Assembly (NCBI GenBank): GCA_020630975.1
Contig: JAHDID010000001.1
Coordinates: 311,000 to 374,999 of the forward strand
Reading direction: 5' to 3'
From: Verrucomicrobiota bacterium
GTDB lineage: Bacteria > Verrucomicrobiota > Verrucomicrobiia > Verrucomicrobiales > DEV007
DNA length: 64,000 nt
Program-made: the position numbers and the translations under genes
The notes under the pieces: model-generated
Told to the model about the DNA's origin: nothing
Database searches by the model: none
What the model saw: the letters and a program-made list of their open reading frames with translations, nothing else
Shown here: piece after piece, positions 48,273 to 57,601 of the stretch
Numbering within the stretch: position 1 is the first letter of the stretch
Layout: each line of letters begins with the position of its first letter

Positions 48273-49394
48273 ATGTCAGCATCAGTACTCTCACCACCCT
48301 CTCTACCCGACGGCACAGAGCTACTGGGCTTTCCCGTCTCCATCTCTGAGATCGAGACTAAACTGAGCCAGTTTTTCACGCCAGCGAGCGACGAGGAGCC
48401 CGTATCCGACGATACAGGCTCGACACGGGCTTCTATCCTGAATCTCGCACTATTCTCCGAAAACACCGATCAACTCACCGAGGATGCTCATGCTATCGAA
48501 GAAGTCACTCTCGAGGCCGCCTGCCGCTCTCTACTGATTCACATCGACACCGATCAGCCCCAGCCCTCTGCTCATGCCTGGGTGCAGGCCCACTGCAAAA
48601 TGTCCGACGGGGGCAAAAAAACCGTCTGCAGCGAGCATATCAGCTTTTTCCTCACCGGATCGTCGCCCGGTCGCGTGCGCAATCTGGTGTTTGGCCACCT
48701 CGACTCGGATCTACCGCTGGTATTCTGGTGGCGCGGCGAATTTTCCTCTGCCTTTGAGGACCGCCTCTACTCCCGCTTCGATAAGCTGATATTCGATAGC
48801 GATAGCTGGGCAGACCCGATCGAGCAATTCGACCGCCTCATCGAGGCAGCCGAGTCGCCAGTCAGTCACTTCAGCATGCACGACCTGGCCTACACCCGGC
48901 TCAATGCCTACCGCCTGTCGATCTCCAATGCCTTTGACTGCCCCGCCTTTATCCAGCGCCTGCCCCACATCGAGGGCATGAAGATCCGCTACCCCAAAGG
49001 CCACCAGATGATGGCGCACTACCTCGCCGGCTGGGTCGCCACCCGCCTGCAGTCCGAGCTGCAGACCACCCAGTCGCAGAGCCACCGATATGTATTTACC
49101 AGCCCGCTACTCGATGCCGATCACTTCGCCATCGAGCTAGAGGAAGTCAGCGATGGCGAATTCGCCACCGCCATAAAGGTCGGCGACTCCATCATCGAGT
49201 TGAGCCGCTGCCCATCCAGCGACTACCTACGCACTCGCCTGATGCTAGAGGATGGCAAAGTCGAATCCGAAGACTGGGTCCCCACCCGCTCCGACCGCGA
49301 CCCCGCCCTAGTCACCCAAATCCTCGAGCGCGGCGGTAGAAACCGGACCATGTGCTCGCTGCTAGAGATGGTTCGGGGTATGCTACGGGTGTGA
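48273..49394 (+). CDS. opcA: Glucose-6-phosphate dehydrogenase assembly protein OpcA
   Basis: 373 residues. OpcA helps assemble or activate glucose-6-phosphate dehydrogenase (Zwf) in the oxidative pentose phosphate pathway. The family is recognised by TRASILNLALFSENTDQL, CRSLLIHIDTDQPQPSAHAW, SPGRVRNLVFGHLDSDLPLV followed by FWWRGEF, and the late part HYLAGWVATRLQSEL. The ATG at 48273 is chosen over TTG at 48264, which lies inside the -10 box. Zwf is not adjacent here, although they are often neighbours. Divergent from the M16 gene. Confidence 0.87.
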   Translation: MSASVLSPPSLPDGTELLGFPVSISEIETKLSQFFTPASDEEPVSDDTGSTRASILNLALFSENTDQLTEDAHAIEEVTLEAACRSLLIHIDTDQPQPSAHAWVQAHCKMSDGGKKTVCSEHISFFLTGSSPGRVRNLVFGHLDSDLPLVFWWRGEFSSAFEDRLYSRFDKLIFDSDSWADPIEQFDRLIEAAESPVSHFSMHDLAYTRLNAYRLSISNAFDCPAFIQRLPHIEGMKIRYPKGHQMMAHYLAGWVATRLQSELQTTQSQSHRYVFTSPLLDADHFAIELEEVSDGEFATAIKVGDSIIELSRCPSSDYLRTRLMLEDGKVESEDWVPTRSDRDPALVTQILERGGRNRTMCSLLEMVRGMLRV

Positions 49395-49429
49395 GATGAT
49401 CATGTCTGAATCATAGATGTCTCAAAAAT

Positions 49430-50251
49430 ATGAGCACCACATCACCTCTAGTCATTCTTGGGCCCAGAATGACAGCAGACTCCCAACTCGTTTGGAAAAA
49501 ATGCATCGAACTCGGTTGGTCCGTAGACAGACTACCAGGCTGGAGAGTACCTGACCATATTCTAAATAATAACAAGAAGGTAATCATCTACGGAGAGCCT
49601 CTTCTAGCCGAAGCTGTATGTGACCAGCTAGGATTAGTCCTTTTAGAACCGTCCATCGATTGGCTGACTAAAGTTCCTGAGAAATATTTATCTCGCACCA
49701 TTCAATTGATGTCACTGGGTGAAGCTCGCCTACTAGATACGAGAGCTTTCGTCAAACCAGCCGAGGGAAAGATCTTTGAACCCACAGTCTATGAAAAAGG
49801 AGATGCCCTACCCACCGATAGGAATGTCGACCTGGAAACTCCCGTCCTCCGCTCAGAAGTCGTAGATTTCAGACTGGAGGTCAGATGCTTTGTGAGAGAA
49901 AGAAGCATAGTTACTCTCAGTCCCTACTGGCGGAATGACCAGCTAGCATCAGATGAATTCGGCAACTGGCCGTTTCTAGAGAACGAAGAGGCCGAAGCAA
50001 AGATATTCGCTCAATCAGTGCTTGATGATAATGATGTACCATTCCCTCCTGCTTGCACCCTAGATGTCGGCAAGCTCACCGATGGGAAATGGGCCATCAT
50101 AGAAGCCAATCCATGCTGGGGGGCTGGACTTTATGGCTGTGATCCAGAACAAGTTTTACTGTCAATCGGCAGCACAATTATCGCGAAATCATCAGCTACT
50201 ACCGAGGACAAACTGTGGATCTCAAAAAGACGACAAGAAATACACAAGTAA
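49430..50251 (+). CDS. ATP-grasp domain protein (DUF4343-like)
   Basis: 273 residues. ATP-grasp features: LDTRAFVKPAEGKIFEPTVY (nucleotide-binding Lys), LRSEVVDFRLEVRCFVRERS, and KWAIIEANPCWGAGLYGCDP with the metal-binding Glu and Asn. These resemble DUF4343 proteins. Ligases of this fold join a carboxylate to an amine with ATP; the substrate is unknown. Base composition is more AT-rich than neighbouring genes, hinting at acquisition. It follows opcA by 35 bp and is followed by a REP-like repeat. Confidence 0.75.
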   Translation: MSTTSPLVILGPRMTADSQLVWKKCIELGWSVDRLPGWRVPDHILNNNKKVIIYGEPLLAEAVCDQLGLVLLEPSIDWLTKVPEKYLSRTIQLMSLGEARLLDTRAFVKPAEGKIFEPTVYEKGDALPTDRNVDLETPVLRSEVVDFRLEVRCFVRERSIVTLSPYWRNDQLASDEFGNWPFLENEEAEAKIFAQSVLDDNDVPFPPACTLDVGKLTDGKWAIIEANPCWGAGLYGCDPEQVLLSIGSTIIAKSSATTEDKLWISKRRQEIHK

Positions 50252-50373
50252 CTCCCTAGTCTTTACAAATCTCAGTGAGTATTGGTATAAACCCACTATG
50301 CTCATAGTCGATCAGCTAGTGGAAATCAAGGTTCTGATAGCAGAACAAATCAAGCCCCTGCAGGAGGGAAGCC

Positions 50374-50437
50374 GATCAGCTAAAAGCTGATCCTACGTAG
50401 GGTCAGCCTTTAGCTGACCGACAGGCTGAGAACGCAG
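50374..50437. repeat. BIME-like pair of inverted hairpins
   Basis: GATCAGCT-AAA-AGCTGATC (50374-50392), then CTACGTAG, then GGTCAGC-CTTTA-GCTGACC (50401-50419). The second hairpin, reverse-complemented, matches the first at 17 of 19 positions, so the whole is one large palindrome. The tail GACAGGCTGAGAACGCAGCC resembles sequence after the tandem array near 39196. It lies between two convergent genes. Confidence 0.75.
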
Positions 50438-50463
50438 CCCAAATACCCAGATCAGGCAAGGCC

Positions 50464-50494
50464 ATAGGCCCTATATGCCATATAGGACCTATAG
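50464..50494 (+). repeat. CTATAGG dyad repeat, copy C
   Basis: CTATATG and CATATAG (50471-50477 and 50479-50485) flank one base, inside outer arms CATAGG/CCTATAG. Contains TATAGGACCTATAGC, the 14-bp core shared with copies A and B. It is 26 bp past the stop of the sulfatase ending at 50521. Confidence 0.7.
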
Positions 50495-50520
50495 CAAAGA
50501 AACCAAGAAGCAGCCCCCTA

Positions 50521-52146
50521 CTACATCTTCGTGCGCGGGGTGCGCATCTGCTTCTTCCACTCGGCGTCGCGCTCACCGGTCACGGTATCGTCATCGTAGT
50601 GGGTGCGCAGTGCCTCTAGCTGCTTTTTCACATCAGCGATGGTATCGGCGTAGGCCGGATCGTTGTAAAGATTGGTCAGTTCGTCGGGATCTTTCTCTAG
50701 ATCGTAAAACTCCCACTCATCGCCGAACTCATAGAAGTTCATCAGCTTGTAGCGCTCGGTGCGGATACCATTATGGCGCGGCACCATGTGGTAGCTGGGG
50801 TACTCATAGTAGTGGTAGTAGATCGATTCGCGCCAGTCGTCGGGGGTATCCCCTTTCAGCAGTGGCACTAGCGATTTGCCCTGCATGTCGCTGGGGATAT
50901 CAGCTCCGGCCATCTCAAGGAAAGTCTCGGCATAGTCGAGATTCTGCACCAGATCGGTATTGCGCGAGCCGGGCTCGGTCACGCCAGGCCAGTGTACGAT
51001 CAGAGGCATCTTCAGCGACTCTTCGTACATCCAGCGCTTATCATACCAGCCGTGATCGCCGATATAGAATCCCTGGTCTGAGGAGTAGACAAACACAGTA
51101 TTATCCGCCAGCCCCTCTTCCTCTAGAGTCGCGCGCATGCGAGCTAGGTTTTCATCCACACCTTTCACACAGCGCAGGTAGTTTTTCGCATAGCGCTGGT
51201 ACTTCCAGCGCACCAGATCTTCGCCCTGCAGATTCGCCTCGCGAAAGGCTTTATCCTTTGGCCCGTAGGCATCGCGCCACACCTTCAGCTGCTCAGGTGT
51301 CATGCGCTGCATGTTGAAAAAAGCCGAGCGATCCTGGCTGGGACCACGGGTGCTTTTATCGAAAACCAGATCCGGTGTCAGATCGACGAATAGGTCGAAC
51401 TGCAGGTACATGTGCCGATCGATCTCCAGCTCCTGGTGGCGGGCTCCCGGTGCATTGTCCTCGTATTTGTCGAACAACGTCGCCGGCTCAGGTATGTCGA
51501 TATCATCGTAGAGATGCAAGTGACGTGGCGCTGGCATCCAGGTGCGGTGCGGTGCCTTGTGCTGACACATCAGTAGGAATGGCTTGTCCTTATCGCGCTT
51601 GTTCTTCACGTAGTCGATCGCCATATCGGTGACCACATCGGTGCAGTAGCCCTCGACGACGATTTCACCTTTAGGCGTCTTCATCTTCGGGTTGTAGTAG
51701 TCACCCTGCCCCGGCAGCACCGCCCACGAGTCGAAGCCCTGCGGGTTGCCTTTCAGGTGGGATTTGCCATACATCGCCGTGGTGTAGCCCGCCTTCTGCA
51801 GGAGTTTGGGAAAGATCTGCTGGTCCCAGTCGAAGCTATTGCCATTGTTCATGAAACCATTTTTGTGGCTGTGCTTACCCGACATGATCACCGCCCGGCT
51901 CGGCCCGCAGATCGAGTTAGTGCAGAAAGAGTTCTCAAACAGCATGCCCTCCGCCGCCAGCTTATCGATCTCTGGCGTCGGGTTCACCGACTCCAGCCAG
52001 CCATTGTACGCACCGATGGCGTGAGGCGCATGGTCGTCGGTAAAGAAGAATACGATATTCGGCCGCTTATCATCAGCGGCACTTACGACTAGGGTAGTGA
52101 CCACACAGGTGACACACACTGCGATCAGCCAAGAGAGCTTATTCAT
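50521..52146 (-). CDS. Secreted formylglycine sulfatase
   Basis: 541 residues with a signal peptide ([17 protein letters not shown]). Metal-ligand motif [20 protein letters not shown], formylglycine signature [19 protein letters not shown] (Cys about 80), [14 protein letters not shown], and [20 protein letters not shown] late in the chain. This layout resembles the N-acetylglucosamine-6-sulfatase/mucin-desulfatase type (by recognition). The C-terminus [20 protein letters not shown] is typical. It lies 133 bp downstream of the DUF1501 gene start region, on the same strand, and may belong to that degradation module. Confidence 0.9.
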   Translation of the reverse strand: MNKLSWLIAVCVTCVVTTLVVSAADDKRPNIVFFFTDDHAPHAIGAYNGWLESVNPTPEIDKLAAEGMLFENSFCTNSICGPSRAVIMSGKHSHKNGFMNNGNSFDWDQQIFPKLLQKAGYTTAMYGKSHLKGNPQGFDSWAVLPGQGDYYNPKMKTPKGEIVVEGYCTDVVTDMAIDYVKNKRDKDKPFLLMCQHKAPHRTWMPAPRHLHLYDDIDIPEPATLFDKYEDNAPGARHQELEIDRHMYLQFDLFVDLTPDLVFDKSTRGPSQDRSAFFNMQRMTPEQLKVWRDAYGPKDKAFREANLQGEDLVRWKYQRYAKNYLRCVKGVDENLARMRATLEEEGLADNTVFVYSSDQGFYIGDHGWYDKRWMYEESLKMPLIVHWPGVTEPGSRNTDLVQNLDYAETFLEMAGADIPSDMQGKSLVPLLKGDTPDDWRESIYYHYYEYPSYHMVPRHNGIRTERYKLMNFYEFGDEWEFYDLEKDPDELTNLYNDPAYADTIADVKKQLEALRTHYDDDTVTGERDAEWKKQMRTPRTKM

Positions 52147-52279
52147 AGGCCGTTAGCTTATGGAGCCCAACCCCAGATTGCAAACGACCGCCCCGTCCCT
52201 AAAAAGGCCATGGCCGAAATCTAAGACCGAAACGCCAGTTGCCCCCCAAACACACCTACACCATTGGAGCTGAGATAGC

Positions 52280-53692
52280 CTAAGACAGCACACCCTTTAC
52301 GATATGTCCGTGGACATCGGTCAAGCGATAGCGGCGACCTTGGAAGCGGTAGGTCAGGCGCTCGTGATCGATACCCATCTGGTGCAGGATAGTGGCGTGT
52401 AGGTCGTGGACGCTCACGGGATTGGCTGTGATGTTGTAGCCGTAGTCGTCGGTCTCGCCATAGGTGGTGCCTCCTTTGATACCGCCACCTGCCATCCAGA
52501 TGCTGAAACAACGTGGGTGATGATCGCGACCGTAGTTGGTCTCGCTCAGTCCACCTTGGCAATAAACGGTGCGCCCAAACTCGCCACCCCACACCACTAG
52601 CGTCTCGTCGAGGAGACCTCGTTGCTTGAGATCGGTGATCAGAGCCGCACTGGCCTGGTCGGTCTCATTGCAGCGTGCCGTGAGTTGTTTAGGCAATCCG
52701 CCATGAGTATCCCAACCTCGGTGAAATAGCTGCACGAAGCGAACTCCCCGCTCAGATAGCTTGCGCGCCATCAGCACATTGTAGGCGTAGGTCCCAGGTT
52801 TCTTGGCATCGTCGCCATACAGATCGAAAGTGTGTTGCGGCTCCTTGCTGAGATCGGTCAGCTCTGGGACAGATGTCTGCATGCGATAAGCCATCTCATA
52901 CTGAGCGATGCGCGTCTGGATCTCGGGATCGCCAAACTCCTCGTGGTGAATGGCATTCAAGGCACCGATCTGATCTAATGTCCTGCGTCTGACTTTAGAT
53001 GAAATACCATCGGGATTGCTCAGGTAGAGCACCGGATCTCCACCGGAACGAAAGCGTACACCCTGGTGAGTCGAAGGCAAAAATCCCGCCCCCCACAAGC
53101 GATCGTAAAGAGCCTGCCCGGTTTTATTCGAGGTCATCGCCACATAGGCAGGCAGATTATCATTCTCACTACCTAGCCCATAGCTCATCCAAGCGCCGAT
53201 ACTCGGACGCCCCGCTAGCTGAAAGCCTGTCTGAAAGAAGGTGATCGCCGGATCGTGATTGATCGCATCGGTATGCATAGAGCGGATCACGGCGATATCG
53301 TCAGTCACTTTACTGAGGTGAGGTAGCAGCTGTGAGTTTAGCTCGATGCCACCCTGGCCATACTTCTGAAAATCGTAAATCGAACGAGCCACCGGAAAGC
53401 GAGCCTGCCCCGCCGTCATACCAGTGAGGCGCTGCCCTCCAAAAACAGAGTCCGGCACATCCTGGCCGTGGACTTTATTGAGGTGCGGCTTGTAGTCGAA
53501 TAGATCGTGTTGCGGCGGGCCACCACTCTGAAATAAATAGATAATTCGCTTAGCCTTGGGTGCGATCGACTGGTAGGCAGGTGGCACACTGCCAAATGCA
53601 TCCCGATTGAGCAGAGATGCCAAAGCTATGCCACCTAGGCCTTTAGCGCTGTCACCTAGAAAGCTGCGTCTAGCTATGTTTTTTATATCCAT
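52280..53692 (-). CDS. DUF1501 protein with twin-arginine-like leader
   Basis: 470 residues. [20 protein letters not shown] is a twin-arginine leader. The alkaline phosphatase-like DUF1501 fold shows as [96 protein letters not shown] and [20 protein letters not shown]. This family is expanded in Planctomycetes and Verrucomicrobia and is nearly always paired with a DUF1549/DUF1553 cytochrome-type gene, here 8 bp upstream. Activity is not established. Confidence 0.93.
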   Translation of the reverse strand: MDIKNIARRSFLGDSAKGLGGIALASLLNRDAFGSVPPAYQSIAPKAKRIIYLFQSGGPPQHDLFDYKPHLNKVHGQDVPDSVFGGQRLTGMTAGQARFPVARSIYDFQKYGQGGIELNSQLLPHLSKVTDDIAVIRSMHTDAINHDPAITFFQTGFQLAGRPSIGAWMSYGLGSENDNLPAYVAMTSNKTGQALYDRLWGAGFLPSTHQGVRFRSGGDPVLYLSNPDGISSKVRRRTLDQIGALNAIHHEEFGDPEIQTRIAQYEMAYRMQTSVPELTDLSKEPQHTFDLYGDDAKKPGTYAYNVLMARKLSERGVRFVQLFHRGWDTHGGLPKQLTARCNETDQASAALITDLKQRGLLDETLVVWGGEFGRTVYCQGGLSETNYGRDHHPRCFSIWMAGGGIKGGTTYGETDDYGYNITANPVSVHDLHATILHQMGIDHERLTYRFQGRRYRLTDVHGHIVKGVLS

Positions 53693-53700
53693 ATATTGCG

Positions 53701-56661
53701 TTATTCACGGGTGATCACTTCGTCGAGATTTAGTAATACATTTGCCACTGCAGTATGTGTGGCGATATCGATAGGAGAGAAATCTTTATTCACAGGAGAG
53801 TCGCCGATAGCGATCAACTGAGTCGCCGCATTTTCATCCGTCTCAAAATCGCTCCGGTAGTCTGCCACAGCGGCATCGAAGATGGCCCTCTCACGATCTG
53901 AAATCTCTCTACCAGTCGCTGTGCGAAACCCAAATCCCACCGGGTCCTCACTACCCAGCATACGCACGGCCAAATGGCGGGCAGCCTCGACATAGCCAGT
54001 CTCATTGAGCAGTGTCAGAGCTTGCAGTGGGGTATTCGTCTGCTTGCGACTGACCCAACAGGCCTCGCGATCAGCCGCATCAAATACAGCCATAGTGGGT
54101 GGCGCCACGGTACGCTTCCATACGGTATAGAGACTCCGACGGTAGAGATCGTCGCCTTTGCCTTGGGTGTAGCTACGTCCCATACTCATTTCTCGCCAAA
54201 GATTCGCAGGCTGGTAGGGGTGAACCGAAGCTCCACCTATCTTCTCTTTGAGGAGTCCCGACACGAATAAAGCCTGATCTCGGATAGCATGCCCAGATAG
54301 ACGCATACGAGGTGCCCGAGATAGCAAACGATTGGCAGGATCTACCTCGAAGTCTGCGGGCTTCACGTGCGATGCCTGACGGTAGGTGCGACTGGTCACG
54401 ATGAGCTTCTGCATAGCTGCGACATCCCACCCACTTTCACGAAACTCCACAGCTAGCCAATCGAGCAACTCGGGATGACTCGGCTTTTCTCCCTGTAGGC
54501 CAAAGTCCTCAGAGGTCTTCACCAGCCCGGTGCCGAAGTATTTCTGCCAATAGCGATTCATCGCCACTCGAGCTGTCAGAGGGTGCTCGGGCGACATCAG
54601 CCACTTGGCAAAGCCCAGCCGGTTACGCGGCAGCTCTTCGCCCATACTCGGCAGCTTGGCTGGTACATCGCGCTGCACCAGCTCGCCGTAGTCGTCGTAA
54701 ATACCCCGCACACGGATATGAGTGGGCTTGGGTTGCTCCGACTCACGCATCACCATCACAGTGGGTAGTCGCTTTTTATAGGCCTCCAGATCTTCGCGAG
54801 CCTTCACATACTTCGCGTAGGGTGCAGCCATTTTTACCCTAGAGAAATGCTGCCGCTCCTTGCCGCCATACTGCGCAGCGAGTAGTGCCACTTCCTCCTG
54901 CCAGAGAGTGTTTTTATAGAGGCGGATGTCGCGTATCGCACCTTTATACCGCTGGCTGCCTGGGCGTACACCTGCGCCTACCAGCAGCGGTGTCTTTTCG
55001 GATACTCCGCCTGCATTACTATTGGTATTGTGTGCGACCTCGGTCTCCACCAGCTGCCCATTGATGTAGATCAACTGTCCGTTGGCGCTTTGCGAGGCAT
55101 CATTAGTCAGGGTGATATGGCTCCACACGCCTGGCTCGATCTTTTCTACTGTCGTTACCCTACCTGTACTTGAGATCCAGCGAGCCACGAGATCGAAGCG
55201 AATCTTGCCCCCTTCTACGATTGCGGCCTCTATTCCCTTTCGCGAGTCCCCACCTGTCATCCTAGATAGGATCACTCCATCGTCTGTGCTATCAGGCTTT
55301 ACCCAAAACGAAAGCGAGAACCGCTGATTGGCAGCGTATTTCATGGTCTTATCGATTTCTGCGATAGAGACCTTTGTCTTGCCATCCAGTTGCCAGGCCT
55401 GCTCACCGATCGTTAGATTGCCCTCTACTTTATGCGGCTTAGCAGGCACCTCTGTGCAGGGGTAGCGATGCTGCAGATGTCTATCGACTAGAGGACCACC
55501 ATTTTGCTGTTTCTCGCCTGGTGATAGCGCCGCCCGGGCATCGGCCACAGCTTTTTCCTTAGCTGCTAGTGTCGGGGATTGCTCTGGCGTGGGAGCGATC
55601 ATCAGGGGCTCTGAATTGCCATTCTTTAGCGCTCGCCCAGCCTCGGGGATGCTATTGAAAAAAGCGATCAACTGATAGTAGTCCTTAGTAGAGATCGGAT
55701 CATACTTGTGATCGTGACAGCGGGCGCAGCTTACCGTCAGCCCCATCCAGAGCGTCGAGGTGGTATCGACTCGGTCTACGGCATTCTCGAGGAGAAACTC
55801 TTCGATCACGAGCCCTTCCTCGGAGTTGTAGCGGTGATTACGGTTGAACCCCGTAGCGATGTGCTGATCCAGCGTCGCATCGGGTAGCAAGTCCCCTGCT
55901 AGCTGCTCGATCGTGAATTGATCGAATGGCATGTGAGCATTGTAGGCATTGATCACCCAGTCGCGCCAGCGCCACATGTAGCGCGGCCCGTCGAATTGAT
56001 AGCCATCGGTATCGGCAAAGCGGGCCGCATCCAGCCACGGCAGTGCCATCGCCTCGCCATAGCGCGGCGACGATAGTAGTCGATCGACCAGCTCGCTATA
56101 GGCAGCCTCGCCGCGGCCAGCATAGTCCGTGGTGAAAGCATCGATCTCCTCAGGAGTCGGCGGTAGCCCGGTCAGATCCAGAGTGACTCGACGGATCAAG
56201 CGCTCAGGCGCAGCCTCAGGTGAAAAGGCCATCCCCTCTTTCTCTAGGCGATCACCGATAAAGGCATCGACCGGGTGGCTCTCATCCGACTCAGGCACAT
56301 CCGGGCGCTGAGGTGCGATGAAAGACCAGTGCTCCTCATACTCCGCGCCCGACTCCAGCCACTCTTTGAGGAGGGCTTTGTGCTCCGCCGTCAGCTCTAG
56401 CTTACTCTTTGGCGGAGGCATGATGTCATCCGGATCATCAGTCTCGATACGATAGAGAAACTCTCCATCCTCGATCACAGCAGCAGCTCCCTCTGGGGTA
56501 TCGACCCGCAAGCCCGCTTTCTGATCTGCCGCGTCGGGACCATGGCAGTGAAAGCAATACTCCGATAGAATCGGCTGAATCTCCTCCGAATAGTCAGGCG
56601 CTCCGACTGCTACAGACATCGTGGTGGTGCCCAAAAGGGCGATTGTGAGAAAAGTCCTCAT
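53701..56661 (-). CDS. PSD1 cytochrome-type protein with DUF1549, LamG-like and DUF1553 domains
   Basis: 986 residues from ATG 56661 with signal peptide [20 protein letters not shown]. The N-terminal heme-like motif is [21 protein letters not shown]1549 follows ([59 protein letters not shown] with a second CxxCH). A Concanavalin A/LamG-like insert occupies about residues 425-610 ([40 protein letters not shown]). DUF1553 ends the protein ([40 protein letters not shown]). It forms an operon with DUF1501. A role in polymer binding and oxidation is inferred. Confidence 0.93.
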   Translation of the reverse strand: MRTFLTIALLGTTTMSVAVGAPDYSEEIQPILSEYCFHCHGPDAADQKAGLRVDTPEGAAAVIEDGEFLYRIETDDPDDIMPPPKSKLELTAEHKALLKEWLESGAEYEEHWSFIAPQRPDVPESDESHPVDAFIGDRLEKEGMAFSPEAAPERLIRRVTLDLTGLPPTPEEIDAFTTDYAGRGEAAYSELVDRLLSSPRYGEAMALPWLDAARFADTDGYQFDGPRYMWRWRDWVINAYNAHMPFDQFTIEQLAGDLLPDATLDQHIATGFNRNHRYNSEEGLVIEEFLLENAVDRVDTTSTLWMGLTVSCARCHDHKYDPISTKDYYQLIAFFNSIPEAGRALKNGNSEPLMIAPTPEQSPTLAAKEKAVADARAALSPGEKQQNGGPLVDRHLQHRYPCTEVPAKPHKVEGNLTIGEQAWQLDGKTKVSIAEIDKTMKYAANQRFSLSFWVKPDSTDDGVILSRMTGGDSRKGIEAAIVEGGKIRFDLVARWISSTGRVTTVEKIEPGVWSHITLTNDASQSANGQLIYINGQLVETEVAHNTNSNAGGVSEKTPLLVGAGVRPGSQRYKGAIRDIRLYKNTLWQEEVALLAAQYGGKERQHFSRVKMAAPYAKYVKAREDLEAYKKRLPTVMVMRESEQPKPTHIRVRGIYDDYGELVQRDVPAKLPSMGEELPRNRLGFAKWLMSPEHPLTARVAMNRYWQKYFGTGLVKTSEDFGLQGEKPSHPELLDWLAVEFRESGWDVAAMQKLIVTSRTYRQASHVKPADFEVDPANRLLSRAPRMRLSGHAIRDQALFVSGLLKEKIGGASVHPYQPANLWREMSMGRSYTQGKGDDLYRRSLYTVWKRTVAPPTMAVFDAADREACWVSRKQTNTPLQALTLLNETGYVEAARHLAVRMLGSEDPVGFGFRTATGREISDRERAIFDAAVADYRSDFETDENAATQLIAIGDSPVNKDFSPIDIATHTAVANVLLNLDEVITRE

Positions 56662-56735
56662 CACGATAGAAAAGTCGCCGAACTCAGAAATCCGACAAGA
56701 CACTCGAAGCAGCTATGGTTAATCTTTATACAATC

Positions 56736-57491
56736 ATGGCCAAGCACCGATTTTATCTGCCACCCACAACATGGGACGATACCACTCCCGAGCTACACGA
56801 CGACGAGGCTCACCACTGCCGCGACGTGATGCGCTGCCGCGAGGGCGATGTGGTCGCCATCTTCGACGGGGCAGGCACCGAGGCCGAGGCACGCATCACC
56901 AGCGTGGAGAAAAAAAAAGTCTGTCTAGAGACACTCTCGAGCCACTCCACCGAGCCACTCCCCGCCGCCATCACCCTGGGACAAGCCATCCCCAAAGGCA
57001 AAAACATGGAGCTGATCATCCAGAAAGCCACCGAGCTGGGCGTAGCCCGCATCGTGCCTCTGCTCTCTACCAATACTGTGGTGCAGCTGTCTGATAAAGA
57101 TCGCGCCAAAAAGCAGGAAAAATGGCAGCGCATCGCCATCGAGGCCTGCAAACAGTGCGGCCAAAACTGGCTCCCTGGGGTAGCCACACCCACCAGCGTA
57201 GGCGACTATGTCGGCGCAGACAGCGGTGGCGGTCTAGACATCGTCGCTGCCATCGATGAGAAATCCGCCCCTCTCAAAGAAATTCTCCAAACCTGGGACA
57301 CGCAAAATCCCCAGCGCCCCACTCAGGCACGCCTGCTCATCGGCCCTGAGGGCGATCTCACCACCGCCGAAGTCGATGCGGCGCTAGAGGCAGGCTTTGC
57401 CCCGCTATCCCTCGGCCCGATCATCCTCCGCAGCGAGACCGCCGCGATCTACACTCTGAGTGTGATGACTTATGAGCTGATGGGGCGGTAA
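56736..57491 (+). CDS. rsmE: 16S rRNA m3U1498 methyltransferase RsmE
   Basis: 251 residues from ATG 56736 (alternative ATG 56715). The N-terminal PUA-like part has HDDEAHHCRDVMRCREGDVV and FDGAGTEAEARI. The SPOUT knot is MELIIQKATELGVARIVPLL, IAIEACKQCGQNWLPGV, ARLLIGPEGDLTTAEVDAAL and LGPIILRSETAAIYTLSVM. RsmE methylates U1498 of 16S rRNA. Divergent from the PSD1-type gene; 110 bp before the nuclease-family gene on the same strand. Confidence 0.93.
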   Translation: MAKHRFYLPPTTWDDTTPELHDDEAHHCRDVMRCREGDVVAIFDGAGTEAEARITSVEKKKVCLETLSSHSTEPLPAAITLGQAIPKGKNMELIIQKATELGVARIVPLLSTNTVVQLSDKDRAKKQEKWQRIAIEACKQCGQNWLPGVATPTSVGDYVGADSGGGLDIVAAIDEKSAPLKEILQTWDTQNPQRPTQARLLIGPEGDLTTAEVDAALEAGFAPLSLGPIILRSETAAIYTLSVMTYELMGR

Positions 57492-57601
57492 TCCGCCCGA
57501 CCTTCTGCCAGATCGGTCAGATTCGACAGATCGGACCGATCAGCTTTATCTCGCTTTTTCGCCCAGATTCGGTTAGCTAATGCCAAACACCGAATACACA
57601 G

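Noticed and set aside
50475..51317. Plus-strand 280-codon open frame opposite the sulfatase
   Set aside because: Composition is Ser/Arg-rich shadow sequence; the minus strand encodes a full sulfatase with a signal peptide.
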